A stretch of DNA of 64,000 nt. It comes from Candidatus Stammera capleta. Its GTDB lineage: Bacteria > Pseudomonadota > Gammaproteobacteria > Enterobacterales > Enterobacteriaceae. The notes below the pieces were generated by a model, which saw nothing but the letters and a program-made list of their open reading frames with translations, did not search any database and was not told the DNA's origin. This document shows, piece after piece, positions 34,171 through 47,612 of this stretch. The translations under genes and the position numbers were made by a program. The first letter of the stretch is position 1; every line of letters begins with the position of its first letter. The stretch spans positions 1 to 64,000 of the forward strand of contig CP043993.1 in assembly GCA_015140255.1 (NCBI GenBank), in the 5' to 3' direction.

Positions 34171-34983
34171 ATGCCTGAATTACCAGAAGTAGAAACTATA
34201 AAAAAAGAATTAAAAGAAATTATTTTAGGAAAAAAAATTATTAAAGTAAATATATATACAAAAAAATTAAAATATAAAATACCTAAAAAAATTAAATTTA
34301 TATGTAAAGAAACTATAACAAAAATTAAAAGATATTCTAAATATATATTAATTAAAACAAATAAAAATTATATCTTAATTCATTTAGGTATTTCAGGAAA
34401 TATACTAATATTAAATGAAAATATTAAAAAAAAAAAACATGATCACTGAGATTTTATATTAGATAATAATAAAATTATAAGATATAATGATATAAGAAAA
34501 TTTGGTTTTTTACTCTTATTTAATTCTAAAAAAAAAATAAATAAGATAATTTCTAACTTAGGACCAGAACCATTAAAAAAAAATTTTAATCCAAAATATT
34601 TATTTAAAATAACTTCTAAAAAAAAAATATGTATTCATAATTTAATTATGAATAATAAATTTGTTTCTGGTATAGGTAATATATATGCAAATGAAAGTTT
34701 ATTTTTATCTAAAATTATTCCATATAGAAAATCTAATACTTTAAATTTCAATGAAATAAAAAAATTAGTTTTAAATATAAAATTAATACTCAAAAAATCC
34801 TTATTTTATAAAGGTACTACGATAAGAAATTTTAAAAATATTAATAATAACTATGGTTTTTTTCAAAACAAACTTAAAATTTATCAAAAATCGGGAAAAA
34901 AATGTTATACATGTAAAAAAATAATAAAAAAAGTTAAAAAATACGGAAGAAGTCTATATTTTTGTAAAAAATGTCAAAAATAA
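34171..34983 (+). CDS. mutM: Formamidopyrimidine-DNA glycosylase MutM
   Basis: Base-excision enzyme that removes oxidised guanine. The product is 270 residues (usual 269). The catalytic N-terminus PELPEVETIKKEL is intact after Met removal, and YILIHLGISGN, FVSGIGNIYANE and the H2TH region are present. The C-terminal zinc finger is CYTCKKII to CKKC with KYGRSLYFC. One TGA reads as Trp. Its persistence suggests oxidative guanine damage is still repaired. Confidence 0.96.
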
Positions 34984-34987
34984 ATTT

Positions 34988-36319
34988 TTATAATATAAAT
35001 TTACTTAAATCTTCATTTACAAAAGAATTATCTAATTTAGATTTAACATAATTATAATCTATTAAAATAGATTTACCTTTATATTCGTTTGCTCTATAAG
35101 AAATATCTTCCATTAATTTTTCTAATACTGTATGTAATCTTCTAGCACCTATATTTTCTGTATTTTCATTTATTTTTCAAGATATATCCGCTAAACATTT
35201 AATACCATCATTAGTAAATATAACATCTACTCCCTCAACATTTAATAAAGCTTTATACTGAGAAGTAATAGAAATATTAGGTTCTACCAATATTCTTTCA
35301 AAATCATTAGAAGTTAAAGCCTTTAATTCTACTTTAATAGGTAATCTACCTTGTAATTCTGGAATTAAATCACTAGGACTACAAAATTGAAAAGAACCAG
35401 ATGCTATAAATAAAATATAATCTGTTTTAACTACTCCGTATTTAGTAGAAACAGTACATCCTTCTACTAAAGGTAATAAATCTCTTTGTACTCCTTCTCT
35501 AGATATACCAGAATCAGAAGAAGATTCACCTCTTTTACAAACTTTATCAATTTCATCTATAAATACTATACCTTGCTGTTCCACTAAATCTATAGCTTTA
35601 CGTTTTAAATCATCAAAATTAATTAATTTAGCAGATTCTTCTTCTATTAATAAACTCATAGCATCTTTAATTCTCAATTTACGAACTTTTTTTCTTTGAC
35701 CACTTATATTTTGAAATATAGATTGTAACTGATTAGTCATATCTTCCATACCTGGAGGAGACATAATTTCAATTCCAAAACTAGGAGAAGAAATATTTAT
35801 TTCAATTATTTTATCATCTAAATTACCATTACGTAATTTATTTAAAAATATATCTTTTACTATTTTATATTGATTCAAATCTTTTTTATCTATATTTTTA
35901 TTATTAGATAATAAAATATCTACTATACGTTCTTCAACAATTTTTTTTGCTTTAAATATATTAATTTTCATAGATTGAATTTTAATCATTTTTATAGCAT
36001 AATCTACTAAATCTCTTATTATAGAATCAACTTCCTTACCTACATAACCCACTTCAGTAAATTTTGTTGCTTCAACTTTAATAAAAGGAGAATTACTTAA
36101 TTTAGCTAATCTACGAGCTATTTCAGTTTTACCTACACCTGTAGGACCTATCATTAAAATGTTTTTAGGAGTAATTTCACTACGAAAATCATCATTTAAT
36201 TGCATTCTACGCCATCTATTTCTTAAAGCTATAGCTACAGCTTTTTTAGCATTATCCTGACCTATAATAAATTTATCTAATTCATATACAATTTCTTGAG
36301 GAGTCATTTCAGTATACAT
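34988..36319 (-). CDS. hslU: ATP-dependent protease ATPase subunit HslU
   Basis: AAA+ unfoldase that feeds substrates to HslV. The product is 443 residues, the same as E. coli. It has [15 protein letters not shown] near residue 57, [14 protein letters not shown], Walker [11 protein letters not shown], and [11 protein letters not shown]. The TGA at 35177-35179 restores the conserved [14 protein letters not shown] C-terminus. It lies 29 bases downstream of hslV, an operon as in E. coli. Confidence 0.97.
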
Positions 36320-36348
36320 AATAAAACACCATTTATTTAATAAAAATA

Positions 36349-36873
36349 TTAATAACTTAATTCTTTAATAGTAAAAATATGATTTGTATATAAACATATA
36401 TCTGCAGATATAGATAAAGATTTTTTTACTACACTACGAGCATCTAAATCAGTATTTTCTAATAAAGCTCTTGCTGAAGCTAAAGCATAAGATCCACCAC
36501 TACCTATAGCAATTAAATTATTTTCTGGTTGAATAATATCTCCACTACCAGAAATAATTAAAGAATATTTGATATCAGTTATAGCTAATAATGCTTCTAA
36601 TTTTCTTAAACTATGATCTGTTCTTCAATCTTTAGCTAATTCTACAGCAGATTTAATTACATGACCCTGATACATTTCTAATTTTTTTTCAAAATATTCA
36701 AACAAAGTAAAAGCATCTGCTGTACCACCAGCAAAACCAACAAGAATTTTATTATAATACAATTTACGAACTTTTTTAACATTACTTTTCATAACTGTAT
36801 TACCAAAAGTAGCTTGTCCATCTCCGCCCATAACAACTATGTTTTTTTTTCTAACACTTAATATAGTAGTCAC
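36349..36873 (-). CDS. hslV: ATP-dependent protease peptidase subunit HslV
   Basis: Threonine peptidase of the HslUV complex. The product is 174 residues (usual 176). After removal of the first residue the chain begins with Thr-Thr-Ile, supplying the N-terminal catalytic Thr, followed by [15 protein letters not shown] and [12 protein letters not shown]. The start codon is GTG. TGA reads as Trp in [12 protein letters not shown], a conserved Trp. hslU follows. Confidence 0.97.
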
Positions 36874-36923
36874 AATAAACCTATTAAATAATATTATTAA
36901 TTAAATAAATTTAAGTATATAAA

Positions 36924-37766
36924 TTAATTATTTTGTAAAATAAACTTTAATTTTTTCATAGCATTTTTTTCTAATTGACGAATTCTTTCTGCTGAAATAT
37001 TATAATATAATGCTAATTTTTTTAAAGTAATTTTTTTGTCATTATATAATCATCTAGATTTTATAATATGTTTACTTCTGTTATCCAAATAACCTAAAGC
37101 TTTTTTTAATCTTTTAATATTATATTTTCTTAAATTAATTCTTTCAAAATCACAACTAAAATTAGAACATTTATCTAATATAAAAGAAGAAAAAGATGGA
37201 TAAAAAAAACTATCTTTTTTATCAATCATTAAATCTTTAGAAAACATACGATATTCCATATCTCTTACATCTTTTTTAGATACACTAAATTTACGTGCAA
37301 CAATTTTAATCTCCTTATTATTAAATCAACCATTTTTTTTTTTCATTTTTCTCAAATTGAAAAATAATTTACGTTGAGATTTAGTAGTAGCAATTTTAAC
37401 TATTTTTCAATTTTTTAAAATATATTCATGTATTTCAGCTTTTATTCAATAAATAGCAAAAGATATAATTCTAACACCATAAAACGGATTAAATTTTTTT
37501 ACTGCTTTCATTAAACCAATATTACCTTCTTGAATTAAATCAGCTTGATGTAAACCATAACCAGAATAATTTTTAGCTATATGTACTACAAAACGTAAAT
37601 GATAAAGAATTAATTCTTTAGCAGAATCTAAATCACCACAGTAATAAAAACGATTAATTAATTGATATTCTTTTTCTAAAGATAAAATTGGTCAAGAATT
37701 TACCTTATATATATAAGAACTTAATCTACCATTAAATATTTTAAAATTAGTAACATTAACTTCCAT
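36924..37766 (-). CDS. rpoH: RNA polymerase sigma-32 (heat shock) factor
   Basis: Directs RNA polymerase to heat-shock promoters. The product is 280 residues (usual 284). Region 2 contains [30 protein letters not shown] and ISFAIYWIKAEI in two blocks. The RpoH box area is [12 protein letters not shown], and region 4 ends [14 protein letters not shown]. Several TGAs read as Trp. ftsX/ftsE neighbours are absent. Its likely targets here include ibpA, which carries a matching promoter. Confidence 0.95.
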
Positions 37767-37861
37767 ATAAAATATTATAAAATAAAATTATAAACATTAC
37801 ATATATTATAAACCATATTATAATAAATAAAAATTAAATTTAAATTAAATATTAATATTAT

Positions 37862-38416
37862 ATGAAATATAAAAATTATACTAAAATAATTTCTGGAAAA
37901 TTTAAGGGAACAAAAATTAAAATTTTAAAAAATAAAAATATTAGACCAACATTATGTACAATTAGAAAAACATTATTTGATTGATTAAATCCTTTTATAA
38001 AAAAAAGCAAATGTTTAGATTGTTTTGCTGGAAGTGGAATATTAAGTTTAGAAGCAATATCAAGAAAAGCTAAACATGTAACCTTAATAGAAAAAAAATA
38101 TCAAATTAGTCAAAATATTATAAAAAATTTTCAAAAAATTAAAATTAAAAATTATTCTATATTTAATATAGATATAAAAACTTGATTAAAAAAAAATAAA
38201 AAAAAATTCAATTTAATATTTATAGATCCACCATACAAAAAAAATATTAACGATATTATTAAATTAATGATAGAAAAAAATATATTTAAAAAAAAATCTC
38301 TTATATATCTTGAAACATATAAAAAAAACAAACTAATTAATATTCCAAACAATTGATTTTTATATAAAAAAAAAAAAACACAAAATATTAAATATAAACT
38401 ATTTATTAAAATATAA
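37862..38416 (+). CDS. rsmD: 16S rRNA m2G966 methyltransferase RsmD
   Basis: Methylates G966 of 16S rRNA with SAM. The product is 184 residues (usual 198). It has SGKFKGTKIK and RPTLCTIRKTLFDWL near the N-terminus (Trp encoded by TGA), the SAM loop CLDCFAGSGILSLEA and the catalytic FIDPPYKK. It is divergent from rpoH; in E. coli rsmD lies beside ftsYEX-rpoH, so the location is consistent. The reading is broken by TGAs in the standard code. Confidence 0.93.
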
Positions 38417-38424
38417 TTTAATAA

Positions 38425-39558
38425 TTAACAAAATAATTTTAAACAATCATTTAAAAATAATTTACCTTTAGAAGTTAAATATAAAAATTTTTGACTACTC
38501 TTATAAACTAAATATTTTTTTTTAATTGCTAATTTAACTTTATTTTGAATTAATTTAAAACTTAAACCTGTATAAATATTAAAATCTCTTATATACAAAG
38601 GAAATAATAATCTTAATCTACATATAAAATATTCACATATTATATCTTCTATAGATAAAAGATATTTTTTTTCTATATATAAACCATTTATATAAGAATT
38701 AAAATTTCTATTTTTTACTATTCTATATACAGAATTAGATTTTAAAATAGTTATTTTACTATGTGAACCACAACCTATACTTAAATAATCTCCAAAATAT
38801 CAATAATTCATATTATGTAAACAAAAAAATAATTTTTTTTTTGTATAAGAAGATATTTCATATTGAAAATATCCATTTTCTTTAAGAATTTTTTTACCTA
38901 AAAAATACATTTTATCTACTTCAGAAAAATTAATATTTTTATAAAAAATATTATAATACTTAGTATTTTTTTCAAGACTTAATTCATATCATGATAAATG
39001 AGGAATATTAAATTTTACTATATAATTAATATCTTTTAAAACACTATTAATATTTTGATAAGGTAAACCATATATTAAATCTACACTAAAATTATTAAAA
39101 TAATAACTAACATTATTAAGTACTCTTACTATATCATTAAAATTATAATTTCTTTTTATAATTTTTAAAATATTATCATCAAAACTTTGTATACCTATAG
39201 ATAATCTATTAATACCCAATTTATAATAATTAAATATTTTAAATAAATTTAAATCTGAAATATTAGCTTCTAAAGTTATTTCTAAATTTTTCTTACAAGG
39301 AAAATTTAAAATAATATTTTCTAATAAAAAACTAATATTAGTTATATTTAAAATACTAGGAGTTCCTCCACCTATATATATACTATTAATATATCTAGAA
39401 TCACTTTTAAAAAAAAAATCTCTTTTCAAATCTTTTAATATAGATATAATATATTTATTTATATCTATATATTTATAATTAGTAAAGCTTAAAAAAGAAC
39501 AATAAGGACATTTACTAATACAAAATGGTATATGTATGTATAAACTTATTGGTAACAT
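38425..39558 (-). CDS. hemW: Radical SAM heme chaperone HemW
   Basis: Radical SAM protein of the HemN family; HemW inserts or delivers heme rather than oxidising coproporphyrinogen. The product is 377 residues (usual 378). The cluster motif is IPFCISKCPYCSF near residues 8-20. YIGGGTPSIL, ITLEANISDLN, RLSIGIQSFDD and VDLIYGLPYQ follow. Its N-terminal Cys pattern is that of HemW, not HemN. TGAs read as Trp, including HLSWYELSLEK. It is convergent with rsmD with a 8-base gap. Confidence 0.92.
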
Positions 39559-39636
39559 AATTTATTTTAATTCACTATTAAAATTATATAATTAAATTTA
39601 TAATCAAATATTATTTAAATAATTAATCTTTAAAAC

Positions 39637-41016
39637 ATGAAAAATACTAAAAAAAATAATATAAAATTTTCATCTTATAAAATTCCACCTTATTCTATAG
39701 AAGCAGAACAATCTGTAATAGGTGGTTTAATGTTAGATAATGATAAATGAGAAAACATTTATGAAATAATAAATTATAAAGATTTTTTTCAAAAATCACA
39801 TCAAATAATTTTTTTAGAAATGCAAAATTTATCTAAATTATATAAACCTATTGATTTAATAACATTATCAGAATCATTAAAAAAAAACAAATATTTAAAA
39901 TTAATTGGTGGATTTAATTATTTAGCGCAAATTTCTCAAAATATACTAAACATAACTAATATTATAGATCATGCTAAAATTATAAAAGAAAAATCTACTA
40001 TTAGAAAAATAATTAAAATAGCTAATGAAATTATTACAACAAGTTTTAATTTAGAAGGTAAAAATAGTAAAGATTTAATAGATTTAGCAGAATCTAAAAT
40101 ATTTAAAATATCAGAGAAAGAATTAAATAAAACATTAGGACCACAAAATATATCAAATATAATTAAAAAAACTAAAAAAAAAATTAAAAAACTTTATAAA
40201 TATCCAAGTACAGAAATTACAGGAATAGATACAGGATATATAGATTTAAATAAAAAAACTTTTGGTTTACAAAAATCAGATTTAATAATAATTGCTGCAA
40301 GACCATCTATGGGTAAAACTACCTTTGCTATGAATATTTGTGAAAATATAGCAATGTCACAAAAAAAACCCATATTAATATTTAGTTTAGAAATGCCATC
40401 TGATCAAATTATGATAAGAATAATATCTTCTTTATCTAGAGTAAATCAAAATAAAATTAAAACTGGAAAATTAAATAATGAAGATTGATCTAGAATATCA
40501 AGTACAATTAACATTTTAAAAAAAAAAAAAAATATATTTATAGATGATTCATGTACACTTACACCTACAGATGTAAGATCTCGAACAAGAAAAATATACA
40601 AAGAAAATAAAGGACTAAGTTTAGTAATGATAGATTATTTACAATTAATGAAATCATCATCATATCTAGATAATAGAGCTTTAGAAATTGCTGATATATC
40701 TAGATCATTAAAATTATTAGCAAAAGAACTTAAAATACCTATAATAGCTTTATCTCAACTTAATAGATTATCTGAACAGAGATTAGATAAAAGACCAGTC
40801 AATTCAGATTTAAGAGAATCTGGTTCTATAGAACAAGATGCAGATTTAATAATGTTTATATATAGAGATGAAGTATATAATGATAACTCATCTATGAAAG
40901 GTATAGCTGAAATTATTATAGGTAAACAACGTAATGGTCCTACTGGGACTATACATTTAGTATTTAATGGTCAAATATCTAGATTTGATAATTATGCACC
41001 TAATGAATATAAATAA
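39637..41016 (+). CDS. dnaB: Replicative DNA helicase DnaB
   Basis: Hexameric 5'-3' helicase at the fork. The product is 459 residues (usual 471). The N-terminal collar domain begins IPPYSIEAEQSVIGGLM. The RecA-like domain has ARPSMGKTTFAMNI (Walker A), FSLEMPSDQIMIR, VMIDYLQLM (Walker B), and IALSQLNRLSEQR and DLRESGSIEQDADLI. Two TGAs read as Trp. No dnaC is visible next to it; the DciA-like protein near secA may serve as loader. Confidence 0.97.
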
Positions 41017-41130
41017 TATAAAAATTTAAAATTATAAAAGTATATATATTTTTAAATATATTTATTTTATAATAAACTTATTTAGTAAAAATTAGATTAA
41101 TTTAATAAAGTTAATATTAAACATAAAATT

Positions 41131-41589
41131 ATGGCCAGTAAAGGAATTAATAAAGTAATTTTAATAGGTAATTTAGGTCAAAATCCTGAAACTAGATATA
41201 CATCTAATGGAAATACTGTAACTAATTTAAATATAGCAACATCAGAAATATGAAAAGATAAAGATACAGGAAAAAATAAAGAAAAAACAGAATGACATAA
41301 AATAGTATTATTTGGTAAACTAGCAGAAATAGCAGCAGAATATTTAAAAAAAGGATCACAAATTTATATAGAAGGATCATTAAAAACAAGAAAATGACAA
41401 GATAAAAATGGAAATGACAGATATACTACAGAAATAGTAGTAGGTATAAATGGAACAATGCAAATGTTAGGAACAAAAAAACATAATATAGAAAATAAAA
41501 ATAATAAAAAAAATAAAAATTTAAATACTAAAAATAAAGAAGATACATCAAATGATTTATCAATAGATTTCGATGATATACCATTTTAA
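41131..41589 (+). CDS. ssb: Single-stranded DNA-binding protein
   Basis: Coats single-stranded DNA during replication and repair. The product is 152 residues (usual 178). The OB fold shows [33 protein letters not shown] and [16 protein letters not shown]; the three Trp are TGA. A shortened Asn/Lys-rich linker leads to the acidic tip SIDFDDIPF that binds partner proteins, which is perfectly kept. It was invisible to standard-code reading because of its TGAs. Confidence 0.96.
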
Positions 41590-41624
41590 TATAATTTAGT
41601 ATTACTATTTCGATTAAAAAAAAA

Positions 41625-43259
41625 ATGACTGAAATATTTGGAAAATTATTTAAAAAATCAATTAAAAAAAATAATATTAAACAAGGTTCTATAATTAAAG
41701 GTAAAATAATAGATATAGATCATAAAAATGTAGTAATAGATTCTGGACTAAAATCAGAATCATATATTCCTATAGAACAATTTAAAAATTCTAAAGGAAA
41801 AATAAATATTAAAGTTAATGACAATATTGAAGTATTAGTAGATAATATTTCAGGTGGATATGGAGAGACTATTTTATCTAGAGAAAAAGCTCAAAAATAT
41901 AAATCATGATTAAATATAGAAAAATCATATAAAAAATCAACAATAATTAAAGGAACAATAAGTGGTAAAGTAAAAGGAGGTTTAACTGTAGATATAAAAG
42001 GAATAAAAGCATTTTTACCCGGATCTTTAATAGATGTAAAACCAATAAAAGATTATTCAGAATTAGAAAATAAAAAATTAGAATTTAAAATAATTAAATT
42101 AGATAAAAATAATAATAATATAGTAATTTCTAGAAAAGCAGTTATTTTAAGTGAAAATAATTTTGAAAGAGAAAAATTAATAAAAGATATTTATGAAGGT
42201 TTAATATTAGAAGGAATAGTAAAAAATTTAACAGATTATGGAGCATTCATAGATTTAGGAGGATTAGATGGATTATTACATATAACAGATATAGCATGGA
42301 AAAGAGTTAAACATCCTAATGAAATATTAAAAATAGGAGAAAAAATAAATGTTAAAATAATTAAATTTGATAAAGAAAAAGTAAGAGTTTCATTAGGATT
42401 AAAACAATTAACTAAAGATCCATGAAAAAATATAGATAAAAAATATCCTATAAAAAGTAAAATAAAAGGTAAAATTACTAATTTAACTGATTACGGATGT
42501 TTTATAGAAATTGAAGAAGGTATAGAAGGATTAGCTCACATATCTGAAATAGATTGAAAAAATAAAAATATTAATCCATTTAAATTATTTAATATAGGCG
42601 AATCTATAAAAGCTATAATATTAAATATAGATAAAAAAAAACGTAGAATTTCTTTAGGTATTAAACAATGTAAACCTAATCCATGAATAGATTTTAATAA
42701 ATCTTATAAAATAGGTGATATTGTTTATGGAACTATAAAATCAATAACTGACTTTGGAATATTTTTAAAATTAAATAAAAATATAAATGGTTTAATACAT
42801 ACATCTGATATATCTTGAAATCAAAATAGTGATATAAAAAAAAAATATAAAAAAGGTGATAATATTAAAGTTTGTATATTACAAATAGATATTGAAAAAG
42901 AAAGAATATCTTTAGGTATTAAACAACTAACTGAAGATCCAATTAATAAATATATTAAAATTCAGAAAAATAATACCTTTATAAAAACTAAAATTATTAG
43001 TATAGAAAAAAATATTATAAAAGTTTTAGTAGAAGAAGGAATAAAAGGATATATAAATTATAATTCTGATAAAATAAAAAAAAAAATTAAAATAAATAAT
43101 TTAATAATTACAAAAATAAATAATATAGATTTTAAAAAACGTATACTTTATTTAAATATATATAAAAAAATTAAAAAAGATAAATATAATAAAAAAAATA
43201 AAAACAATAATTGTTTTAATACAATGTTAGAAGCATTTAAAATAGCTAAATTAAAATAA
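41625..43259 (+). CDS. rpsA: 30S ribosomal protein S1
   Basis: mRNA-binding ribosomal protein important for initiation on weakly structured leaders, relevant where ribosome sites are poor. The product is 544 residues (usual 557) with six S1 repeats. Repeat signatures include [44 protein letters not shown] and [17 protein letters not shown]. Most Trp are TGA but one TGG occurs at 42298-42300 ([11 protein letters not shown]). The last repeat is diverged and Lys-rich. ihfB follows after one base. Confidence 0.96.
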
Positions 43260-43260
43260 C

Positions 43261-43535
43261 ATGAAAATTAACTTAAATTTTATAATTAAAAATATAAATA
43301 TAAAATATAAAATATCTAAAAAAAAAAAAATATTATTTTAAAAGAATTTATTAATTTTATTAAAAAAAAAATTAATAAAAAAAAAATTAAAATAAATAAT
43401 TTTGGATATTTCAATATATATAAAAAAAATATTAAAACAAATAATAAATTTAAAAAAAATAAAATTAAAAAAATAATTATACCTTATTTCAAATGTAGTA
43501 AAAAAATAATTTCTATTTTAAATAGAAAAAATTAA
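43261..43535 (+). CDS. ihfB: IHF beta-like DNA-bending protein, frameshifted at an A13 run
   Basis: HU/IHF-family protein recognised by position after rpsA and by its C-terminal part: INNFGYFNIY (cf. RGFGSF) and IIPYFKCSKKI (cf. VPHFKPGKEL). The first 22 or so codons are in the frame of the ATG at 43261. A run of 13 A (43318-43330) then puts the rest in another frame, and the ATG frame stops at TAA a few codons later. One extra A, or two fewer, joins a product of about 91 residues, the family length. Transcriptional slippage could make functional mRNA; otherwise it is a young pseudogene. Its final TAA overlaps the dusA stop. Confidence 0.7.
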
Positions 43536-44557
43536 ATATAATCTTTATATAAAAAATTTTCAAAATCAGAAAAATATAAAAATTTATTTAAATTATAAGA
43601 AAAATATATTAATTTTTTTCTAAAACATGATGCATTTTTAATACCTTTAAATATGTATATAACATGTTTAATAATATTTATAGGATTAGTATTATATAAA
43701 TTTACTTCTTTTAAAATATATAAATATAATTTAAAAAAAATTAATCTTAACTTAATATTAATTTTATTTTTACAAAAAAAAATTCTATTTGTATCATTTA
43801 AATTTAAACTTAATATTTTTTTTCTATCTTTTAAATAATTATTTATATCAAATAAAATCAATGGATTAAAATAAATACCTCTACCTAACATAACTCCATC
43901 TACATAATTTAAATGATTATCTATATCAATTAAATTATTTAAATTACCATTTAATATTATATTTAAATGAGGTAAATCCTTCTTTAATTTATAAACATAA
44001 TCATAATTTAAATTAGGTAAATTTAAATTTAATTTAGTTGAAAAATTATTTTTTAATATACTTCTAGCATGAATAATAAATAATTTACATTTAGTAAATA
44101 ATGAAATATTACCTAAAAAATCTAATAAATCATTATAAGAATAATTATAATTAATTCTATGTTTTACAGAAATTTGAATACCATTTGATCCTAAACTTAA
44201 AGAATTAATACAATTTATAGTATGTTTAATATTAGACATTAAATAAAAACCCATATTACCAAAATAAGAACTTTTTGAAGGACAACCTAAATTAAAATTA
44301 ATTCCAGAATAATTTAAATTTTTTACAATTTTAGCAGATTTATATAAATGATAACAATTATTACCTATAAATTGAATAAATACTGGTACATTATTAATGT
44401 AATTAAAAAAATTTATTTTTTTATAATTTTTAATAAAATATGAACTATATATCATACCAGTATATAAATTTATATTATTAGTAAAAAGACTATAAAAATA
44501 TCTACAATGTTTATCTGTATAATTATATAAAGGAGCAACTGAAAATTTTTTCAACAT
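43532..44557 (-). CDS. dusA: tRNA-dihydrouridine synthase A
   Basis: FMN enzyme that reduces uridines in the tRNA D loop. The product is 341 residues, close to the family. It starts FSVAPLYNYTDKHCRYF (cf. APMLDWTDRHCR), has FIQFIGNN, INFNLGCPSKSSYFGNMGFYLM with the GCPS cysteine, and VDGVMLGRGIYFNPL near the end of the barrel. The DusA-type N-terminus separates it from DusB/DusC. The C-terminus is Lys/Asn-rich. No Trp codon occurs. It is convergent with ihfB and adjacent to serS. Confidence 0.9.
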   Translation of the reverse strand: MLKKFSVAPLYNYTDKHCRYFYSLFTNNINLYTGMIYSSYFIKNYKKINFFNYINNVPVFIQFIGNNCYHLYKSAKIVKNLNYSGINFNLGCPSKSSYFGNMGFYLMSNIKHTINCINSLSLGSNGIQISVKHRINYNYSYNDLLDFLGNISLFTKCKLFIIHARSILKNNFSTKLNLNLPNLNYDYVYKLKKDLPHLNIILNGNLNNLIDIDNHLNYVDGVMLGRGIYFNPLILFDINNYLKDRKKILSLNLNDTNRIFFCKNKINIKLRLIFFKLYLYILKEVNLYNTNPINIIKHVIYIFKGIKNASCFRKKLIYFSYNLNKFLYFSDFENFLYKDYI

Positions 44558-44564
44558 AATTTAA

Positions 44565-45854
44565 CTAATAATTATAATTAATAAATTTTATTCCATTCAT
44601 ATATTTTAATAAAACTTTAGGAATTTTTATAATCCCTGTGTCTACTTGATAATTTTCTAATATAGCAACTAATATTCTACCAACAGCTAAACCAGAACCA
44701 TTTATAATATGAACAAAAATATTTTTATTTAATTTTATATCTTTATAACGAGAATTTATTCTTCTTGCTTGAAAATCACATGTATTTGAACAAGAAGAAA
44801 CTTCTATATAAGATTTATCTATAGGAGACCAAACTTCCAAATCATAAGTTTTAGAAGAACTAAAACTCATTAATCCACTACATAATAAAACTTTACGATA
44901 AGGTAAATCTAATAATTTAAGAATTTTTTCTGCATCATTAGTCAATTCTTCTAAAAAAAACATAGATGAATCTGGTTTAACTATTTGTATTAATTCAACT
45001 TTATCAAATTGTTTTAATCTAATTAAACCTCTATTATTTTTACCATAAGATTTTGATTCATATCTAAAACAAGGTGTATTAGCAACTAATTTTATAGGTA
45101 AATCATTTTCTTTTAAAATTTTATTTTTAAATAAATTAACTAAAGAAACTTCAGAAGTAGGAATTAATGCATAATTATTTTTTTTTTTATTTTTAGAATT
45201 AACATAAAATAAATTACTAGAAAATTTAGGTAATTGACCAGTACCATATAAAGAATTTTTATTAACTATATAAGGTACATAAACTTCAGAATAATTATTT
45301 TTTATAGTATGTATATCTAACATAAACTGAGATAAAGCTCTATATAAAAGAGCAATACTATTTTTCATAATTACAAAACCAGAACCACTAATATTACTTG
45401 CATCAGTAAAATCTAAATTGTTTGTTAATTTACCAAATTTAATATGATCCATAATTTGAAAGGAATATTTTTTTATAACACCTCAATTATAAATAATAAC
45501 ATTATAATTATCTTTATTACCTATAGGAACATCTTTATAAGGAATATTAGGAATACTAAATATAATTTTTCTTAAAAAAAGTAAATTTCTATCTAATATT
45601 TTTTTTCTAAATATAATATTAACTTTAAAAAATTTAATATTTTTTTTTAAAAAAAAAATCTTTTTATTTTTAGAAGAAAAAAATTTTTTAGTAAAAAAGT
45701 TGTGTTTTGATTTTAATAATTCAATTTCAAATTTTAAATATTTATTTTTATTATATAAATAATTTAATTTTTTAAAATCTAATTTAGTAATATAATTACC
45801 TAATTTTTTATACAACAAATGATAATTATTTAATAAAAATTTAATATCTAACAT
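44565..45854 (-). CDS. serS: Seryl-tRNA synthetase
   Basis: Charges serine tRNAs. The product is 429 residues (usual 430). The N-terminal long helical arm that grips the tRNA-Ser variable arm spans about residues 1-110 and is Lys/Phe-rich. The class II core has TSEVSLVNLF, motif 2 PCFRYESKSYGKNNRGLIR-type and EVSSCSNTCDFQARRINSRY; motif 3 is INGSGLAVGRILVAILEN. One TGA reads as Trp at 45483-45485 and one TGG is used (DLEVWSP). It ends with TAG. It is divergent from trxB. Confidence 0.96.
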
Positions 45855-45954
45855 AAATTACTATTATTAAACCTATAATAAATATATAATACAATTTTAA
45901 AAACTAGTATAATAATTATACTATATTTAATAGAAATACTATTAATAATATTAA

Positions 45955-46953
<999 letters not shown>

Positions 46954-47155
46954 TAGAAACACTACCTAACACTATGTTTAAAATAAAATTAGATAATGGA
47001 CATTTAATAATAGGACATATATCTGGTAAAATGAGAAAAAATTACATTAGAATCCTTACAGGAGATAAAGTTGTAGTAGAATTAACTCCATATGATATTA
47101 ATAAAGGAAGAATTATTTTTCGTAATAATAAATAATTAAATAAAGGTAAAATAAA

Positions 47156-47566
47156 TTGTATTTTTATAAAAATCATAAAACTAGAGAATTAGCTTTACAA
47201 ATAATGTATTCTTGTGAAATATCAAAAATAAAAAAAATAAAAAATAAAATTAAAGAATTTAAATTAATAAAATCAAGTATATTTAAAAATATTAATTTAA
47301 ATTATTTATATAAAATATTATATGGTATTAAAAAAAATAAAAAATATATTAAAAAAATAATTTTTTTAAACTTATCTTCTAAAAAAACATATATAGCAAA
47401 AATTGAATTTTTTATTTTAAATATTGCTATATATGAACTAAAAATAAATAAAAAAATACCTTATAAAATAATAATTAATGAAAGTATAAAATTAGCAAAA
47501 AAATTTGGATGTAATAATAGTTATAAATTAATTAATAATATTTTAGATAAAATTCATAATGTTTAA
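47156..47566 (+). CDS. nusB: Transcription antitermination factor NusB
   Basis: Binds boxA RNA with S10 to promote rRNA antitermination. The product is 136 residues (usual 139). It shows KTRELALQIMYSCEIS near the N-terminus and FFILNIAIYELKINKKIPYK, INESIKLAKKFG and INNILDKI in the C-terminal half. No in-frame ATG is suitable; a TTG at 47156-47158, preceded by AAAGGT, is the probable start. It follows infA by 20 bases. Confidence 0.92.
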   Translation: MYFYKNHKTRELALQIMYSCEISKIKKIKNKIKEFKLIKSSIFKNINLNYLYKILYGIKKNKKYIKKIIFLNLSSKKTYIAKIEFFILNIAIYELKINKKIPYKIIINESIKLAKKFGCNNSYKLINNILDKIHNV

Positions 47567-47612
47567 AAATTACTTTATAAAATAATTTATTTTAAATAAA
47601 ATATTTAAAAAT

